Made by a program: the position numbers and the translations under genes. Shown here one piece after another: positions 8,791 to 18,174 of a stretch of 64,000 bases of DNA (position 1 is its first letter; every line of letters starts with the position of its first letter). The stretch is from positions 124,001 through 188,000 of the forward strand of contig NZ_CANNBM010000002.1 in assembly GCF_947502895.1 (NCBI RefSeq), read 5' to 3'. Below the pieces are notes generated by a model. It was not told the DNA's origin, did not search any database, and saw nothing but the letters and a program-made list of their open reading frames with translations. The DNA comes from an uncultured Sulfitobacter sp. GTDB lineage: Bacteria > Pseudomonadota > Alphaproteobacteria > Rhodobacterales > Rhodobacteraceae.

Positions 8791-10092
8791 ATGCCCATAG
8801 AAATCCTAATGCCCGCCCTAAGCCCAACGATGGAAGAAGGCACATTAGCCAAATGGCTGGTCAAAGAAGGTGACAGTGTCGCCTCTGGCGATGTGATGTG
8901 CGAGATCGAGACCGACAAGGCCACGATGGAGTTCGAAGCTGTGGACGAAGGGGTGATCGGCAAAATCCTTATTGCCGAAGGCACCGAAGGCGTGAAAGTG
9001 AACGCCGCTATTGCCGTTCTACTAGAGGATGGTGAAAGCGCGGACGACATGAGTGCTGCGCCGGCAGCCGCACCTCCCCAAGCGCCCACGCCATCACAGC
9101 CCGCAGCCGCTGAACCCGCGGCAACGGCACCCTCCGTTGGTGCAAAACCTGACGGTACCCGCATTTTTGCCTCCCCTCTTGCACGCCGCATTGCAGGGCA
9201 AAAGGGCCTCGATCTTGCGCAGATCAAAGGGTCAGGCCCACATGGCAGAATCGTAAAGTCCGATGTGGAAAATATGGATGAACAAAGCGCAGCGCCCGAA
9301 AGCTCTGTTGCCGCCAGCGCACCATCCAAGCCCGCGACACCTTCAGCTGTTATGGCGACGGGCCCCTCTAGTGATGCGATTGCCAAAGTGTATGAGGGAC
9401 GCGAATACGAAGAGATCACCCTCAACGGCATGCGCAAAACGATTGCTGCCCGCCTGACAGAAGCCAAGCAAACCGTCCCGCATTTCTATCTGCGCCGCGA
9501 CATTCATTTGGATGCGCTGATGGCGTTCCGCGCACAACTGAACAAGCAGCTTGAGCCGCGCGGGATCAAGCTGTCAGTCAACGACTTTATCATCAAGGCG
9601 TGCGCGCTGGCGCTACAACAGGTGCCCGATGCGAACGCGGTCTGGGCTGGCGACCGTGTATTCAAACTCAAACCATCCGACGTCGCCGTCGCTGTGGCAA
9701 TCGAAGGTGGTCTCTTCACACCGGTTCTGCAAGACGCGGAGATGAAATCACTCTCTGCACTAAGTGCCGAGATGAAAGACCTCGCCACCCGCGCTCGCGA
9801 CCGCAAACTTGCACCGCATGAATATCAGGGCGGCAGCTTTGCGATTTCCAATCTGGGCATGTTCGGGATCGACAATTTTGACGCCGTGATTAACCCGCCC
9901 CATGGTGCCATCCTCGCGGTCGGTGCAGGTACGAAGAAACCGGTCGTCGGCGCAGATGGTGAGCTTGGCATTGCGACCGTTATGTCTGTCACACTATCCG
10001 TCGATCACCGTGTTATCGACGGTGCCTTGGGCGCTGCTTTGCTCGGCGCGATCAAAGACAATCTGGAAGCTCCTATGACTATGCTCGCCTGA
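8791..10092 (+). CDS. pdhC: Dihydrolipoyllysine acetyltransferase (E2) of pyruvate dehydrogenase
   Basis: A 433-residue E2 core protein that accepts acetyl groups on its lipoyl arm and passes them to CoA. The order is a lipoyl domain (1-80, 'ETDKATMEFEAV'), an Ala/Pro linker, an E3-binding peripheral-subunit domain (about 125-160, 'FASPLARRIAGQKGLDLAQIKGSGPHGRIVKSDV'), a second linker and the catalytic domain (about 205-433). The active-site motif near the end is 'LSVDHRVIDGALGAALL', with the catalytic His and Asp. No E3 gene (dihydrolipoamide dehydrogenase) follows; a terminator does. E3 must therefore be encoded elsewhere. Confidence 0.97.
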   Translation: MPIEILMPALSPTMEEGTLAKWLVKEGDSVASGDVMCEIETDKATMEFEAVDEGVIGKILIAEGTEGVKVNAAIAVLLEDGESADDMSAAPAAAPPQAPTPSQPAAAEPAATAPSVGAKPDGTRIFASPLARRIAGQKGLDLAQIKGSGPHGRIVKSDVENMDEQSAAPESSVAASAPSKPATPSAVMATGPSSDAIAKVYEGREYEEITLNGMRKTIAARLTEAKQTVPHFYLRRDIHLDALMAFRAQLNKQLEPRGIKLSVNDFIIKACALALQQVPDANAVWAGDRVFKLKPSDVAVAVAIEGGLFTPVLQDAEMKSLSALSAEMKDLATRARDRKLAPHEYQGGSFAISNLGMFGIDNFDAVINPPHGAILAVGAGTKKPVVGADGELGIATVMSVTLSVDHRVIDGALGAALLGAIKDNLEAPMTMLA

Positions 10093-10181
10093 CGCAAACC
10101 CTGCTTGGCCTGATATCTAGTGGAAAGTTTGAGTGGCGTAGCCTCTCATCGCTGCAATCAGGGAGGCGACAAAACACAAAT

Positions 10182-10210
10182 AAAAAGCCGGAGAAATGCT
10201 CCGGCTTTTT
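10182..10210. terminator. Bidirectional intrinsic terminator between pdhC and cysE
   Basis: The stem GCCGGAG (10187-10193) pairs with CTCCGGC (10199-10205). A five-A run lies on the left and a T run on the right, so it can end transcription from both the pdh operon and the convergent cysE unit. Confidence 0.85.
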
Positions 10211-10232
10211 TTCATTTATTCTACTGAAAGGG

Positions 10233-11045
10233 TTAGTCTTCCCAAGGTCCCAGCATATGGTTCATAGAGACTGCAGGTTGATCACACCCTGCCTCGCCTA
10301 CAATACGCGCGGGGATACCGGCGACAGTTTTGCACGGTGGGACCTCTTCCAGCACAACAGAACCCGCAGCAATTCGGCTGCAATGACCTACACGGATATT
10401 ACCCAGTACTTTGGCCCCTGCTCCGATAAGAACTCCGTCACCAATTTTGGGATGACGGTCCTCTTCCTCTTTGCCTGTCCCGCCCAGCGTGACGGAATGC
10501 AGCATTGATACATTGTCGCCCACAACAGCAGTTTCACCAATAACGATGGAATGGGCATGATCAATCATGATGCCTTTGCCAATGCGCGCACCGGGATGAA
10601 TATCCACACCAAAAATCTCGGAAATCCGCATCTGGAAGAAATAAGCCAAATCATGCTGCCCATGCGTCCAGAGGTAATGACCTACACGGTAGGCCTGCAC
10701 CGCCTGATACCCCTTAAAATAGAGGATCGGCTGCAACAGTCTATGGCACGCGGGGTCCCGCTCAAAAATCGCGACCAGATCAGCGCGTGCCGCATCCACA
10801 AGATTAGAATCATCGGCATAGGCTTGCTCGACGACTTCACGCACCACCATCATGGACATCTCGTTAGACGCCAGTTTGGCTGCGATGCGATAAGACAACG
10901 CTTTTTCGATAGAGGAGTGGTGCAAAATAGTGGCATGCACAAATCCGCCGATCAAAGGCTCGTCAGACACAGCTTTTTGCGCGTCGCGATTAATCTGGTC
11001 CCAGACAGGATCAACAGATGCGATTCGGCTTTGCGGGTTGGCCAT
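10233..11045 (-). CDS. cysE: Serine O-acetyltransferase
   Basis: A 270-residue enzyme that acetylates L-serine with acetyl-CoA to give O-acetylserine, the first committed step of cysteine synthesis. An all-helical N-terminal region (about 1-140, with 'DPACHRLLQPILYFKGYQAVQAYRVGHYLW') is followed by a left-handed beta helix of hexapeptide repeats ('GVDIHPGARIGKGIMIDHAHSIVIGETAVVGDNVSMLHSVTLGGTG'). The catalytic His and Asp regions are intact. In Rhodobacterales this gene commonly follows the end of the GTA structural cluster, as it does here, which supports the identity of the cluster. Confidence 0.96.
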   Translation of the reverse strand: MANPQSRIASVDPVWDQINRDAQKAVSDEPLIGGFVHATILHHSSIEKALSYRIAAKLASNEMSMMVVREVVEQAYADDSNLVDAARADLVAIFERDPACHRLLQPILYFKGYQAVQAYRVGHYLWTHGQHDLAYFFQMRISEIFGVDIHPGARIGKGIMIDHAHSIVIGETAVVGDNVSMLHSVTLGGTGKEEEDRHPKIGDGVLIGAGAKVLGNIRVGHCSRIAAGSVVLEEVPPCKTVAGIPARIVGEAGCDQPAVSMNHMLGPWED

Positions 11046-11117
11046 AACACCGGTTCCTTTTGTACAGCTACCCGATACATCTAACCTTTATGGCGCGTTG
11101 TGCAAACCCGCAGCCTA

Positions 11118-11405
11118 TCACAATTCGCGACGTCGCTGCGCCAATACATCCGCAACCCGCGCGATTGCCAAGAGATACTCGTTGGTATCTTCCACAATGC
11201 ATTGGCTTTCTTCATAAGAAATAGCTGCATGACGCAAGCTGCCATCGCCCCAGAGCGGGTGGATTTTGCGCAGTCTTTTTACATATTTGTCCGCAAAATG
11301 TGCCCGCCAGATCAGATCATGGCACAGCTGCGCGCGTGCAGACGGCGCTGCGGCTTGCACCACACGCGCGGCATGGTGCAAATCACAAAGCCCGATCTGC
11401 CTCAC
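11118..11405 (-). CDS. Small conserved protein downstream of GTA gp15
   Basis: A 95-residue soluble, largely helical protein with a GTG start. The start overlaps the stop of the GTA gp15 gene in a GTGA arrangement, so it is translationally coupled to the phage-like genes. It contains 'GLCDLHHAARVVQAAAPSARAQLCHDLIWRAHFADKY', His/Trp/Tyr-rich for its size, and a C-terminal helix 'EYLLAIARVADVLAQRRRE'. I do not recognise an enzymatic domain. Its position between gp15 and cysE recurs in Rhodobacterales to my knowledge, but a role in GTA production is only inferred from the overlap. Confidence 0.7.
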   Translation of the reverse strand: MRQIGLCDLHHAARVVQAAAPSARAQLCHDLIWRAHFADKYVKRLRKIHPLWGDGSLRHAAISYEESQCIVEDTNEYLLAIARVADVLAQRRREL

Positions 11406-14400
11406 GGCGCGGATACTGTTATCTGCTTGAACGGCCCCGCCCCGAAAGTTGCAGAGGTTTGGGCAACTGCAACCTCGAATGGTCGTGTCACACCGTCGGC
11501 TTGCTGCCGGGCTGCTGAATAATCATATATGGGTGTCGCTGCGGTATCTTCACGCAGAACCGTCCCTTCTTTGACAATCCGAACGACATAGCTCTCTGTC
11601 TCTTCGCCCAGTGGCACTTCCACGTTCTCCCAGGCATCGCCATCAATACGGGTACGACGCACCCAAGAGAGCGATAGCCCACCGTCTGCACCCGCTACCG
11701 CGCGCAGATGCGCTGGTGAAAACGGGCGTAACCCATTGCCTTGGAAAGACCTCTCAAACTGGCGATAAGACGGATCATCCACAGGTCGCAGCGCAGGGCC
11801 GATACGGAAATGCTGCGATACGGTCCGCATGTTTCTGCCCAGATCAATTTGCTGCGGCACAGAGTTTAACAATACGAACTGCGATCCTGCAGGCCAGACA
11901 TCAGGCATCACCCCGTCAGACCCAGCCTGCCCGCGCAATCTGTGGCTGAGCAGATAGGTTTGCGGCGCGATCAATTCAGCATTGGCAAACTGGAACACTT
12001 CCCAGCCATCGCTGCTGCCATCCCCGATCGCGGCCATATTGGCCCCGCTCAAAAGCGCATCGGTATCCACACTTTCGAGGCGGCCACTGATCAGTTTTAC
12101 CTCCAGTGCGTTGCCGCGGTCGATCACCCCTGCACAGGCCCGCCCCATCAAAGAGCGCGTCACACCAATAGTGGCGCGTATCGGCAAGACGGAATTCAAG
12201 GCATAGTTCTGATCCGTCAGGCTCGAGTACAATGCGACGCTGCCTGGCCAGGGATTGGCGCTGGCCGCCACGTAGGGCGCATATGGCACTTCGTCACCTG
12301 TCAAAAGCGGCAGATCAAGGAAGAGCGGATAGACTGGAACAGGCGCTACAAAACGGCGCAAACTCACCAGCTCGTCTGCCAATGGCGCGGGCTGATAAAC
12401 CTCAGGGTCGATCCGCACTGCTTCCACTTGCTGAAACTCTGCCTGATCCACACGGTCAATCCGGTACAATGATGCACCTTCCCCCTGATCTGCCGGAATT
12501 GTCACAACATCCCCCGCCCGAACTGCCGTTTTCGAAGGTGGCAACGCAAATTGCACTGTTTCACGGGCAATGCGCGCTTCATTCAGCCATCGCTCGGCTA
12601 CCTGACGGCCTTCGGCGCGGGTAAGAAGCATGGAAAACTCTGTTGTTGCAACTGCATGAGTTTGCTCATCAGGTAAAACCGCTTCTTCCGAGATTACATC
12701 ATAACTTGCGTCCGCTTGAACAAAGCGCAGCCGGACACGACCTGACAATGCTACCTCGGCCTCGCGAACTTGCACTTTTGTACCGTCAAGATCAGGGCTG
12801 ACCGCAAAGTAGGCATCATCCAGTTCCGCAGCGCGCAAGCCGTCCCTCATGCGGAACTTTAGTACCCCGTCCCGTTCAATCGCGTCAAAGCCATAACGGA
12901 TCATGAGAGGCTGCAAGGACGCGCGCGCATCCGCTACATCCGACACACCATATCCACGCACCAAGCCATAAAGCCCGTCTGTGTCATAGGCCGTCACACC
13001 TGAACGAAGGCAAATCTCTCCTACAACAGAAGCCAAGCTGCGCGACGACGTACGCCCGTTAAGCCAATGCCCCCGCGCATAACTCACCCCGTCGCTCCAC
13101 AGCTCTCGGTTGTTGGGAAAATACGGATAAGGACGCACGTCCCAAGCCCAGACAAACGCACGCTGCATATTAATCATCGGGCCATCATATTCGATGCCAT
13201 CGGGATTGTTCTCGGGCTGTGCCCAATAGTCGATCATCGCACGCAGATATTGCATCTGAATCAGATCATCGCGGCCTCCGTCAGAGTGGCGTGGCAAGCT
13301 GCTTTCGGACGATTTGAGATCCAGAAACTTGTTTGGCTGGTTCGTCGCCTTGTCGATGGCAGCGCATCCATACTCAGTGAACCAGACAGGTTTTTGGCCT
13401 GGCAGCCATTCGGTAGGATCATTTGCCCGCTCACCGTCGATACGGTTGTGGTGCAGGTTGCCCCACCAGTTCCGGATGTCCTTGTTGCGATATATCCAAG
13501 GCTCGTCATATCCACCGTCCGTGATCGGCGTGCGAATCTGCGCTTCTCGCTCTTCCGGCGAGCCGTAGTACCAATCGTACCCCTCACCCCCTTCGATATT
13601 TGATTGAAGATAGCGCAGATTATAGATGTCATCCCATTCCTGGGCATCCAGATGATCCACTCCGTCGCGCCAGTCAGACAGCGGCATATAATTGTCGATA
13701 CCGATAAAATCGATATTCGGGTCAGCCCAGAGCGGATCAAGGTGAAACAAGCGGTCGCCTGTGCCATCCTGTGGCTGATAGCCAAAATATTCGCTCCAAT
13801 CAGCTGCATAGCTTATTTTTGTATCTGGTCCAACAATACTGCGCACCTGTGCAGCCAGCACTTTGAATGCCTGAACCGCCGGGAACACGTTCCGCGCTGA
13901 TCGAATTTGTGTCAGGCCACGCATCTCGGAGCCGATGCAGAACGCATCCACCCCGCCCGCCGCAACAGACAGCGCCGCATAATGCAAAATGAAACGCGAC
14001 AGCGTCCATTCCTGCGGACCGGAATAGACCACAGCTCCGTCTTCGATCGTGAAATCCGATGCTTGTGCTGTTCCAAAGATCGCTGCAACTTCCTCCGAGG
14101 CGGCAGCAGTCTGGTCCGTTGAACCAGGACGACCCGGTGCATTGCCCAATGTGATCCGTCCCCGCCATGGCAACGCAGCTTGGCCCGTCTCGCCACTATA
14201 GGGATCGGGCAATGTGTTGCCCTCTTGTTGGTCCATTAGGATGAACGGATAGAACATCACCGCTTTGCCCGCAGCATTCATTGCCTGAATGGCCTCAATC
14301 ACGGCTGCATCCGCAGGCGTCCCACCATAAATCGGACGCCCGTCGGCACCGCGCGCAATCACTTCGGCGCTATTGCGGTTCACTCCCGCTACCTGCCAAG

Positions 14401-15337
14401 GCATCTCTTCGCCCTCGACATCGGGGTCTTCTACCTTTGGCTGAACAAGGCACTCCCCGACACGCAAATCCGAACCGAACCACGACACAACCAACGAGGC
14501 TGCTTTCAGCTCAGGCAACTCCGCGTCGAGCGTTTCCAATGAGTTCGCAAAATCCGTTTTGCCTGTGGGAGAGTTAATATTCGCACTCCACTTTGCTTCG
14601 TTTTCCCCGCCGTAATTCACTGGCGTCGTAGCAAGCGAGTATTCCCCCGTTCCTGGGATCAGCGCGACCCCTTCCACACCATAGCTCAACGCATGGCTTG
14701 CAGCAGGCGCACCGCGCTGTTCGGGGCGAATGACCTCAAAGCTGAACTGCGGCACACGGTTGCCAAAACGCTGCAGCGCAAGTGCCTCCATTACGACATA
14801 GGCTGTACCACGATATGCAGGTACTTTGCCGACACCTTCAATCGCTTCCATCAGCGGATCGGGCTGCTGGTCGGGAGCCCCTGAATAGACTGTCATATTC
14901 AGATCATCAGGCGAAATTTCCTCACCGTCAGCCCAAACACGGCCAACGCGGGTGATCTCACCCTCACAAAGCGCGATCGCCACATTGACCGAATAGCTGT
15001 ATTCTGTGGATTGGGCCTGTGACCCGCCCCCTTTGCCACCACCTGTCGTGCTGCTGACTTCCTCGAAATCCGAGGCCCAGATCACCTGACCGCCCAAACG
15101 CAAGCGCCCGTACAACTGCGCGACTGGATCACCCTCGCCCGCACTTGTCAGACGAAACCGGTCCACCTTGCCTGTCTCCACGGCCTGTGCGCCTGATCCT
15201 AGAATCTTTTGATCCACCACACGGCCCAACGTCGCGCCAACGGCACGCCCTACAGCCACGGATGAAAGCCCCGCTAGTGTGCCTCCGATAGAGCCCCCAA
15301 CGGCGGCTCCGGCTGCTGAAAATAATATCGTCGCCAT
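11402..15337 (-). CDS. GTA gp15: large tail/host-specificity protein
   Basis: A 1311-residue protein, the last and largest structural gene of the GTA cluster. The Gly/Ala-rich N-terminus ('AGAAVGGSIGGTLAGLSSVAVGRAVGATLG') and 'AQSTEYSYSVNVAIALCEGEITRVGRVWADGEE' match the phage tail hub/fibre-base family. Residues about 430-750 form the GTA TIM-barrel-like domain, related to glycoside hydrolases ('IGSEMRGLTQIR', 'YAADWSEYFGYQPQDG', 'PVWFTEYGCAAIDKATNQPNKFLD'). The remainder is beta-rich and probably forms the tip of the baseplate that contacts recipient cells. The ATG shares one base with the gp14 stop codon. The frame is open throughout, with no sign of decay. Confidence 0.95.
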   Translation of the reverse strand: MATILFSAAGAAVGGSIGGTLAGLSSVAVGRAVGATLGRVVDQKILGSGAQAVETGKVDRFRLTSAGEGDPVAQLYGRLRLGGQVIWASDFEEVSSTTGGGKGGGSQAQSTEYSYSVNVAIALCEGEITRVGRVWADGEEISPDDLNMTVYSGAPDQQPDPLMEAIEGVGKVPAYRGTAYVVMEALALQRFGNRVPQFSFEVIRPEQRGAPAASHALSYGVEGVALIPGTGEYSLATTPVNYGGENEAKWSANINSPTGKTDFANSLETLDAELPELKAASLVVSWFGSDLRVGECLVQPKVEDPDVEGEEMPWQVAGVNRNSAEVIARGADGRPIYGGTPADAAVIEAIQAMNAAGKAVMFYPFILMDQQEGNTLPDPYSGETGQAALPWRGRITLGNAPGRPGSTDQTAAASEEVAAIFGTAQASDFTIEDGAVVYSGPQEWTLSRFILHYAALSVAAGGVDAFCIGSEMRGLTQIRSARNVFPAVQAFKVLAAQVRSIVGPDTKISYAADWSEYFGYQPQDGTGDRLFHLDPLWADPNIDFIGIDNYMPLSDWRDGVDHLDAQEWDDIYNLRYLQSNIEGGEGYDWYYGSPEEREAQIRTPITDGGYDEPWIYRNKDIRNWWGNLHHNRIDGERANDPTEWLPGQKPVWFTEYGCAAIDKATNQPNKFLDLKSSESSLPRHSDGGRDDLIQMQYLRAMIDYWAQPENNPDGIEYDGPMINMQRAFVWAWDVRPYPYFPNNRELWSDGVSYARGHWLNGRTSSRSLASVVGEICLRSGVTAYDTDGLYGLVRGYGVSDVADARASLQPLMIRYGFDAIERDGVLKFRMRDGLRAAELDDAYFAVSPDLDGTKVQVREAEVALSGRVRLRFVQADASYDVISEEAVLPDEQTHAVATTEFSMLLTRAEGRQVAERWLNEARIARETVQFALPPSKTAVRAGDVVTIPADQGEGASLYRIDRVDQAEFQQVEAVRIDPEVYQPAPLADELVSLRRFVAPVPVYPLFLDLPLLTGDEVPYAPYVAASANPWPGSVALYSSLTDQNYALNSVLPIRATIGVTRSLMGRACAGVIDRGNALEVKLISGRLESVDTDALLSGANMAAIGDGSSDGWEVFQFANAELIAPQTYLLSHRLRGQAGSDGVMPDVWPAGSQFVLLNSVPQQIDLGRNMRTVSQHFRIGPALRPVDDPSYRQFERSFQGNGLRPFSPAHLRAVAGADGGLSLSWVRRTRIDGDAWENVEVPLGEETESYVVRIVKEGTVLREDTAATPIYDYSAARQQADGVTRPFEVAVAQTSATFGAGPFKQITVSAP

Positions 15338-15777
15338 CAGGTGACCTCCTTGGGAAATTCAAAACACGCGACCACGCGGCGCCGCCACGGCGCCGTCAGC
15401 CCGCTCTCCACCACACCGTGACGGGTGTATGCATGAACGAAACGCGCCGTAGGGCCTGTCTGGGACAGGATACCCAAATGCTTGGCCACTGCGCCGTGCC
15501 GCATTCGAAACAACAACACATCACCACCCAGCGCTCGCGCTACCGGCTTGGGCTGCAAATGGCGTAATGCTGCCGCCCACAGTCTCTCTTCCCCCTGAGG
15601 TTCGGACCAGTCCATAGAATAAGCAGGGATCGCCTCGGGCTCCTGGCCATATAGCTCGCGCCAGACGCCCCGGATCAGGCCCAGACAATCACTGCCTGCA
15701 CCACGCGTAGCTGACTGATGCACATAGGGGGTCCCGATCCAGCCCTTTGCAGCCATGACAATCTGTGCGCGGCTCAT
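15337..15777 (-). CDS. GTA gp14: NlpC/P60-type cell wall peptidase
   Basis: A 146-residue cysteine peptidase. 'GTPYVHQSATRGAGSDCLGLIRGVWREL' carries the catalytic Cys in the NlpC/P60 context, and 'HGAVAKHLGIL' carries the His. Such proteins sit at the tail tip of GTA particles and cut peptide cross-links in recipient peptidoglycan so that DNA can enter. It has a 4-nt ATGA overlap with gp13 upstream and a 1-nt overlap with gp15 downstream, so it is made with the baseplate proteins. Confidence 0.95.
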   Translation of the reverse strand: MSRAQIVMAAKGWIGTPYVHQSATRGAGSDCLGLIRGVWRELYGQEPEAIPAYSMDWSEPQGEERLWAAALRHLQPKPVARALGGDVLLFRMRHGAVAKHLGILSQTGPTARFVHAYTRHGVVESGLTAPWRRRVVACFEFPKEVT

Positions 15778-16661
15778 CGCAGCGAACCGCCGCTGTTGGC
15801 GTTATTGCTGCTCGGCACGGAAACAACCCAATCCTCACCAGGCAAATCGGGAAACCCCTGATAATTGTCAAAGTTGTTGAACTTCAAACGGCACGTCTCG
15901 ACCCGCTTGTCACAGCCCGCAACAAGCCGCACTTGTGTTCCGGCAGTAACAGTCCCGCGGATCGGCTCCCACAGCTCAACTATTCGTTGCCCACCGTCGC
16001 TCCGGTCGGATTTTATCGTTCCCCACAGCCCTGCCGCGGGGCCATCAATAATTTCCAGCCTGCCACGCGTGAACCAATCAGTGTCAAACGCCAAAAAGTC
16101 ATCCCAGACAAACCGCCGCGCGCCTTCGACCTTCTGCACATCAATCTGCTGGGAATAGCTTTCCTGCGCGAGGTTAAACCGGCAGTTTCCATCGCCCAGC
16201 ACTGCCGAACATGGCTTTTGATACACCCTCCCCAAAGGCCGGTTTAGACCTTCCGTCAGGCCACGCAATTCTGCCCGAAATCCACCATCTGCACGGGTAA
16301 GCTCGCCGAGATGCCCGCGAAAATTCAGCCAATGCTGATCGGTGTCTGCCCAGTTCACCAACCAAGCACGCACTTCTGCTCCGTCAAACCGACCCTGCTC
16401 GATCTCGTCCTCACGCAAGGAAGCATCCGACAGTGCGCCCAGTGCCTCACTGTTGTCTACCGAAAGGCCGGTAGACTGCGCCAGCGCCAATGCACTCAGG
16501 CCAGTGTCTGCGCGAAATTCATAGCCGGCAAACCGCAGCGGCATGTCGTGATCGGTAAAGGCAAAAACTATTCCGTCTTTGCGGGTAATGGCCCAAGCAT
16601 GGCAGACTGTAGTCAGTCCTGTACGCAAGTGCAGCTCAAGCCCTTCGTTGAAATCAGCCAT
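15774..16661 (-). CDS. GTA gp13: DUF2163 baseplate/tail hub protein
   Basis: A 295-residue protein of the DUF2163 family with the phage BR0599-type C-terminal domain. The N-terminus 'EGLELHLRTGLTTVCHAWAITRKDGIVFAFTDHD' is diagnostic, and the C-terminal region has conserved cysteines ('KPCSAVLGDGNCRFNL', 'GCDKRVETCRLKFNNFDNYQGFPDLPGEDW'). In R. capsulatus GTA the homologue is a hub or baseplate component with bound iron-sulphur or metal sites; the matching cysteine pattern here suggests the same. The ATG at 16661 shares one base with the gp12 stop; a GTG one codon earlier is an alternative. Confidence 0.93.
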   Translation of the reverse strand: MADFNEGLELHLRTGLTTVCHAWAITRKDGIVFAFTDHDMPLRFAGYEFRADTGLSALALAQSTGLSVDNSEALGALSDASLREDEIEQGRFDGAEVRAWLVNWADTDQHWLNFRGHLGELTRADGGFRAELRGLTEGLNRPLGRVYQKPCSAVLGDGNCRFNLAQESYSQQIDVQKVEGARRFVWDDFLAFDTDWFTRGRLEIIDGPAAGLWGTIKSDRSDGGQRIVELWEPIRGTVTAGTQVRLVAGCDKRVETCRLKFNNFDNYQGFPDLPGEDWVVSVPSSNNANSGGSLR

Positions 16662-17293
16662 CACACACGCACCTCGCGCACTGGAATGTCCGGTACCTGT
16701 CCTGCGTGAAAGCTGGCAATGTTGGTAAGAAGGCTGTCGCTGTCAAACCGCACAGGCACATCAAACTGATAGCCCGCAAATACGCGCGTATCAGGATCAG
16801 GTGGGTGAACAAAATTGATCATGCCGGTGGTATCATCAACCGAATAATCAATGCTCTCCTTTTTGTCGTCTTGCTCAACCGCGACAATCACAGTCCCTTT
16901 CACAGGCTTTGTAATAGGGCGCGCATAGGTATGCCCACCTGATCTGTAAGTCTTGATGATCTGGAAAGCAGTTGTGACACCATCTCCCAACGCGATCTGC
17001 TGATCACCGCGCGTAATATCCTGCGAGGGAATGGAGGATTTGTAATCCGACCAGTCTTTCCAGCGAAAACCGAACATCTGGCCATAACGCGCTTCATAAA
17101 ACGCAATCACCGCTTCTACATCATCCAGCGAGCGCAGGCCCAGTCCTGCATCATAAACCCTACGCGAATGAGCCCAAGGCGTGTTGCGCTCCTCATACCC
17201 ATTGGCAAGCGTCACCACATCGACCCGTCGTTGCGGCCCGCCTAGCGCGCCAAAGCTAAGGTCAGCCGGAAATTGTACCTCGTGAAAATTCAT
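16661..17293 (-). CDS. GTA gp12: DUF2460 distal tail protein
   Basis: A 210-residue protein of the DUF2460/TIGR02217 family. The N-terminal 'FHEVQFPADLSFGALGGPQRRVDVVTLANGYEERNTPWAHSRRVYDAG' and 'VIAFYEARYGQMFGFRWKDWSDYKS' are characteristic. The C-terminus is beta-rich ('TRVFAGYQFDVPVRFDSDSL'). It forms the distal tail ring that joins the tail tube to the hub. About 16 nt separate it from gp11; it is coupled to gp13 by an overlap. Confidence 0.93.
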   Translation of the reverse strand: MNFHEVQFPADLSFGALGGPQRRVDVVTLANGYEERNTPWAHSRRVYDAGLGLRSLDDVEAVIAFYEARYGQMFGFRWKDWSDYKSSIPSQDITRGDQQIALGDGVTTAFQIIKTYRSGGHTYARPITKPVKGTVIVAVEQDDKKESIDYSVDDTTGMINFVHPPDPDTRVFAGYQFDVPVRFDSDSLLTNIASFHAGQVPDIPVREVRV

Positions 17294-17309
17294 CGCGGTT
17301 CCCCTTTGA

Positions 17310-17975
17310 TTATCGGTTTTTCTGACCCGCGCTCAGCGCGCGGCTCATCTGTGCGGCAATCTGCCCGCGTGAGCGTTGAAAACCCGCGACATCGGGGGTC
17401 GAGATGTTCATCACGACGGTCGGTGCGCCGCCGCCCCCATTGCCTGCCCGCACACCCAGCTTCCCGTCAGGCCCGCGCGCCAGCGGCATAATTGCCTCTG
17501 GTCCAGCTTCACCCATAACGCCCATGCCACCGCGCATGCCAAAATGCATCGCCTGAGAGACAACACCACCGTCCGCAAAAGGCATCACCCGCCCCGAACT
17601 GAACGGCGCGCCATTGGCAAAGGGCAAAATGCCCTGCACCAATCCTGTGACCCCTTGGGTCAGCAGCCCACCAAAGTGATCTGTCACAGGTTTGATCGCA
17701 GCGTTATAGGCGCTATTGGACAAGGACTGCGCAACAGTACTCAGCGCATCCGACAGCTTCATGCCATCAAACACAACGCCGTCGAATGCCTTGCGCAATC
17801 CGCGGCTTAGACCTTTCTCAAGGGTCGCCACATCCTTGCCTGTCGCCGCCAGCGAGGTACTCATCCGCCGCAACTCGCTATCGAATCCTGAAACCAGAAT
17901 AGCCGTCTGGCCCAGGGTCTGGTTCAGCTCCGAAGCGTCTGTCGCCAGATCGTCAAAACCCTCATCATCTCTCAT
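17310..17975 (-). CDS. GTA gp11: short tape measure protein
   Basis: A protein of about 221 residues. It is helical at the N-terminus ('ATDASELNQTLGQTAILVSGFDSELRRMSTSLAATGKDVATLEKGLSRGLRKAF') with a Gly/Ala/Met-rich hydrophobic middle ('LTQGVTGLVQGILPFANGAPF', 'FGMRGGMGVMGEAGPEAIMPLARGPDGKLGV'). The 'GEAGPEAIMPL' motif is widespread in phage tail tape measure proteins. The small size fits the very short GTA tail, whose length it sets. The ATG at 17975 lies within the end of the preceding chaperone gene (11-nt overlap); a TTG one codon earlier is possible. Confidence 0.92.
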   Translation of the reverse strand: MRDDEGFDDLATDASELNQTLGQTAILVSGFDSELRRMSTSLAATGKDVATLEKGLSRGLRKAFDGVVFDGMKLSDALSTVAQSLSNSAYNAAIKPVTDHFGGLLTQGVTGLVQGILPFANGAPFSSGRVMPFADGGVVSQAMHFGMRGGMGVMGEAGPEAIMPLARGPDGKLGVRAGNGGGGAPTVVMNISTPDVAGFQRSRGQIAAQMSRALSAGQKNR

Positions 17976-18174
17976 CAACTTGATCCTTTGTCTTGTCGGG
18001 GTAAGCAGCCATCAGGGCTGCCAGCCCCGCGCTCAGCATCGGTGCCTTGCTCGCATCGCTACCCAGCATCAGCTGTAATTCCGCAGGCGTCAGCGCCCAG
18101 AAGGCATCTGGTGTCAGGGCCAGTCCATGCAGGCCCGCACGCATCAACGACGGCCAGTCAAAACCCTCACTCAC
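17965..18174 (-). CDS. GTA tail assembly chaperone, small (gp10.1/rcc01693-like)
   Basis: A 69-residue protein with a GTG start that overlaps the gp10 stop (GTGA). 'WPSLMRAGLHGLALTPDAFWALTPAELQLMLG' is the signature of the short tail assembly chaperone found between gp10 and gp11 in GTA clusters. Tail chaperones bind the tape measure protein before the tube is built. In many phages the two chaperones are made by a programmed frameshift; here they are two separate overlapping genes. Confidence 0.88.
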   Translation of the reverse strand: MSEGFDWPSLMRAGLHGLALTPDAFWALTPAELQLMLGSDASKAPMLSAGLAALMAAYPDKTKDQVDER

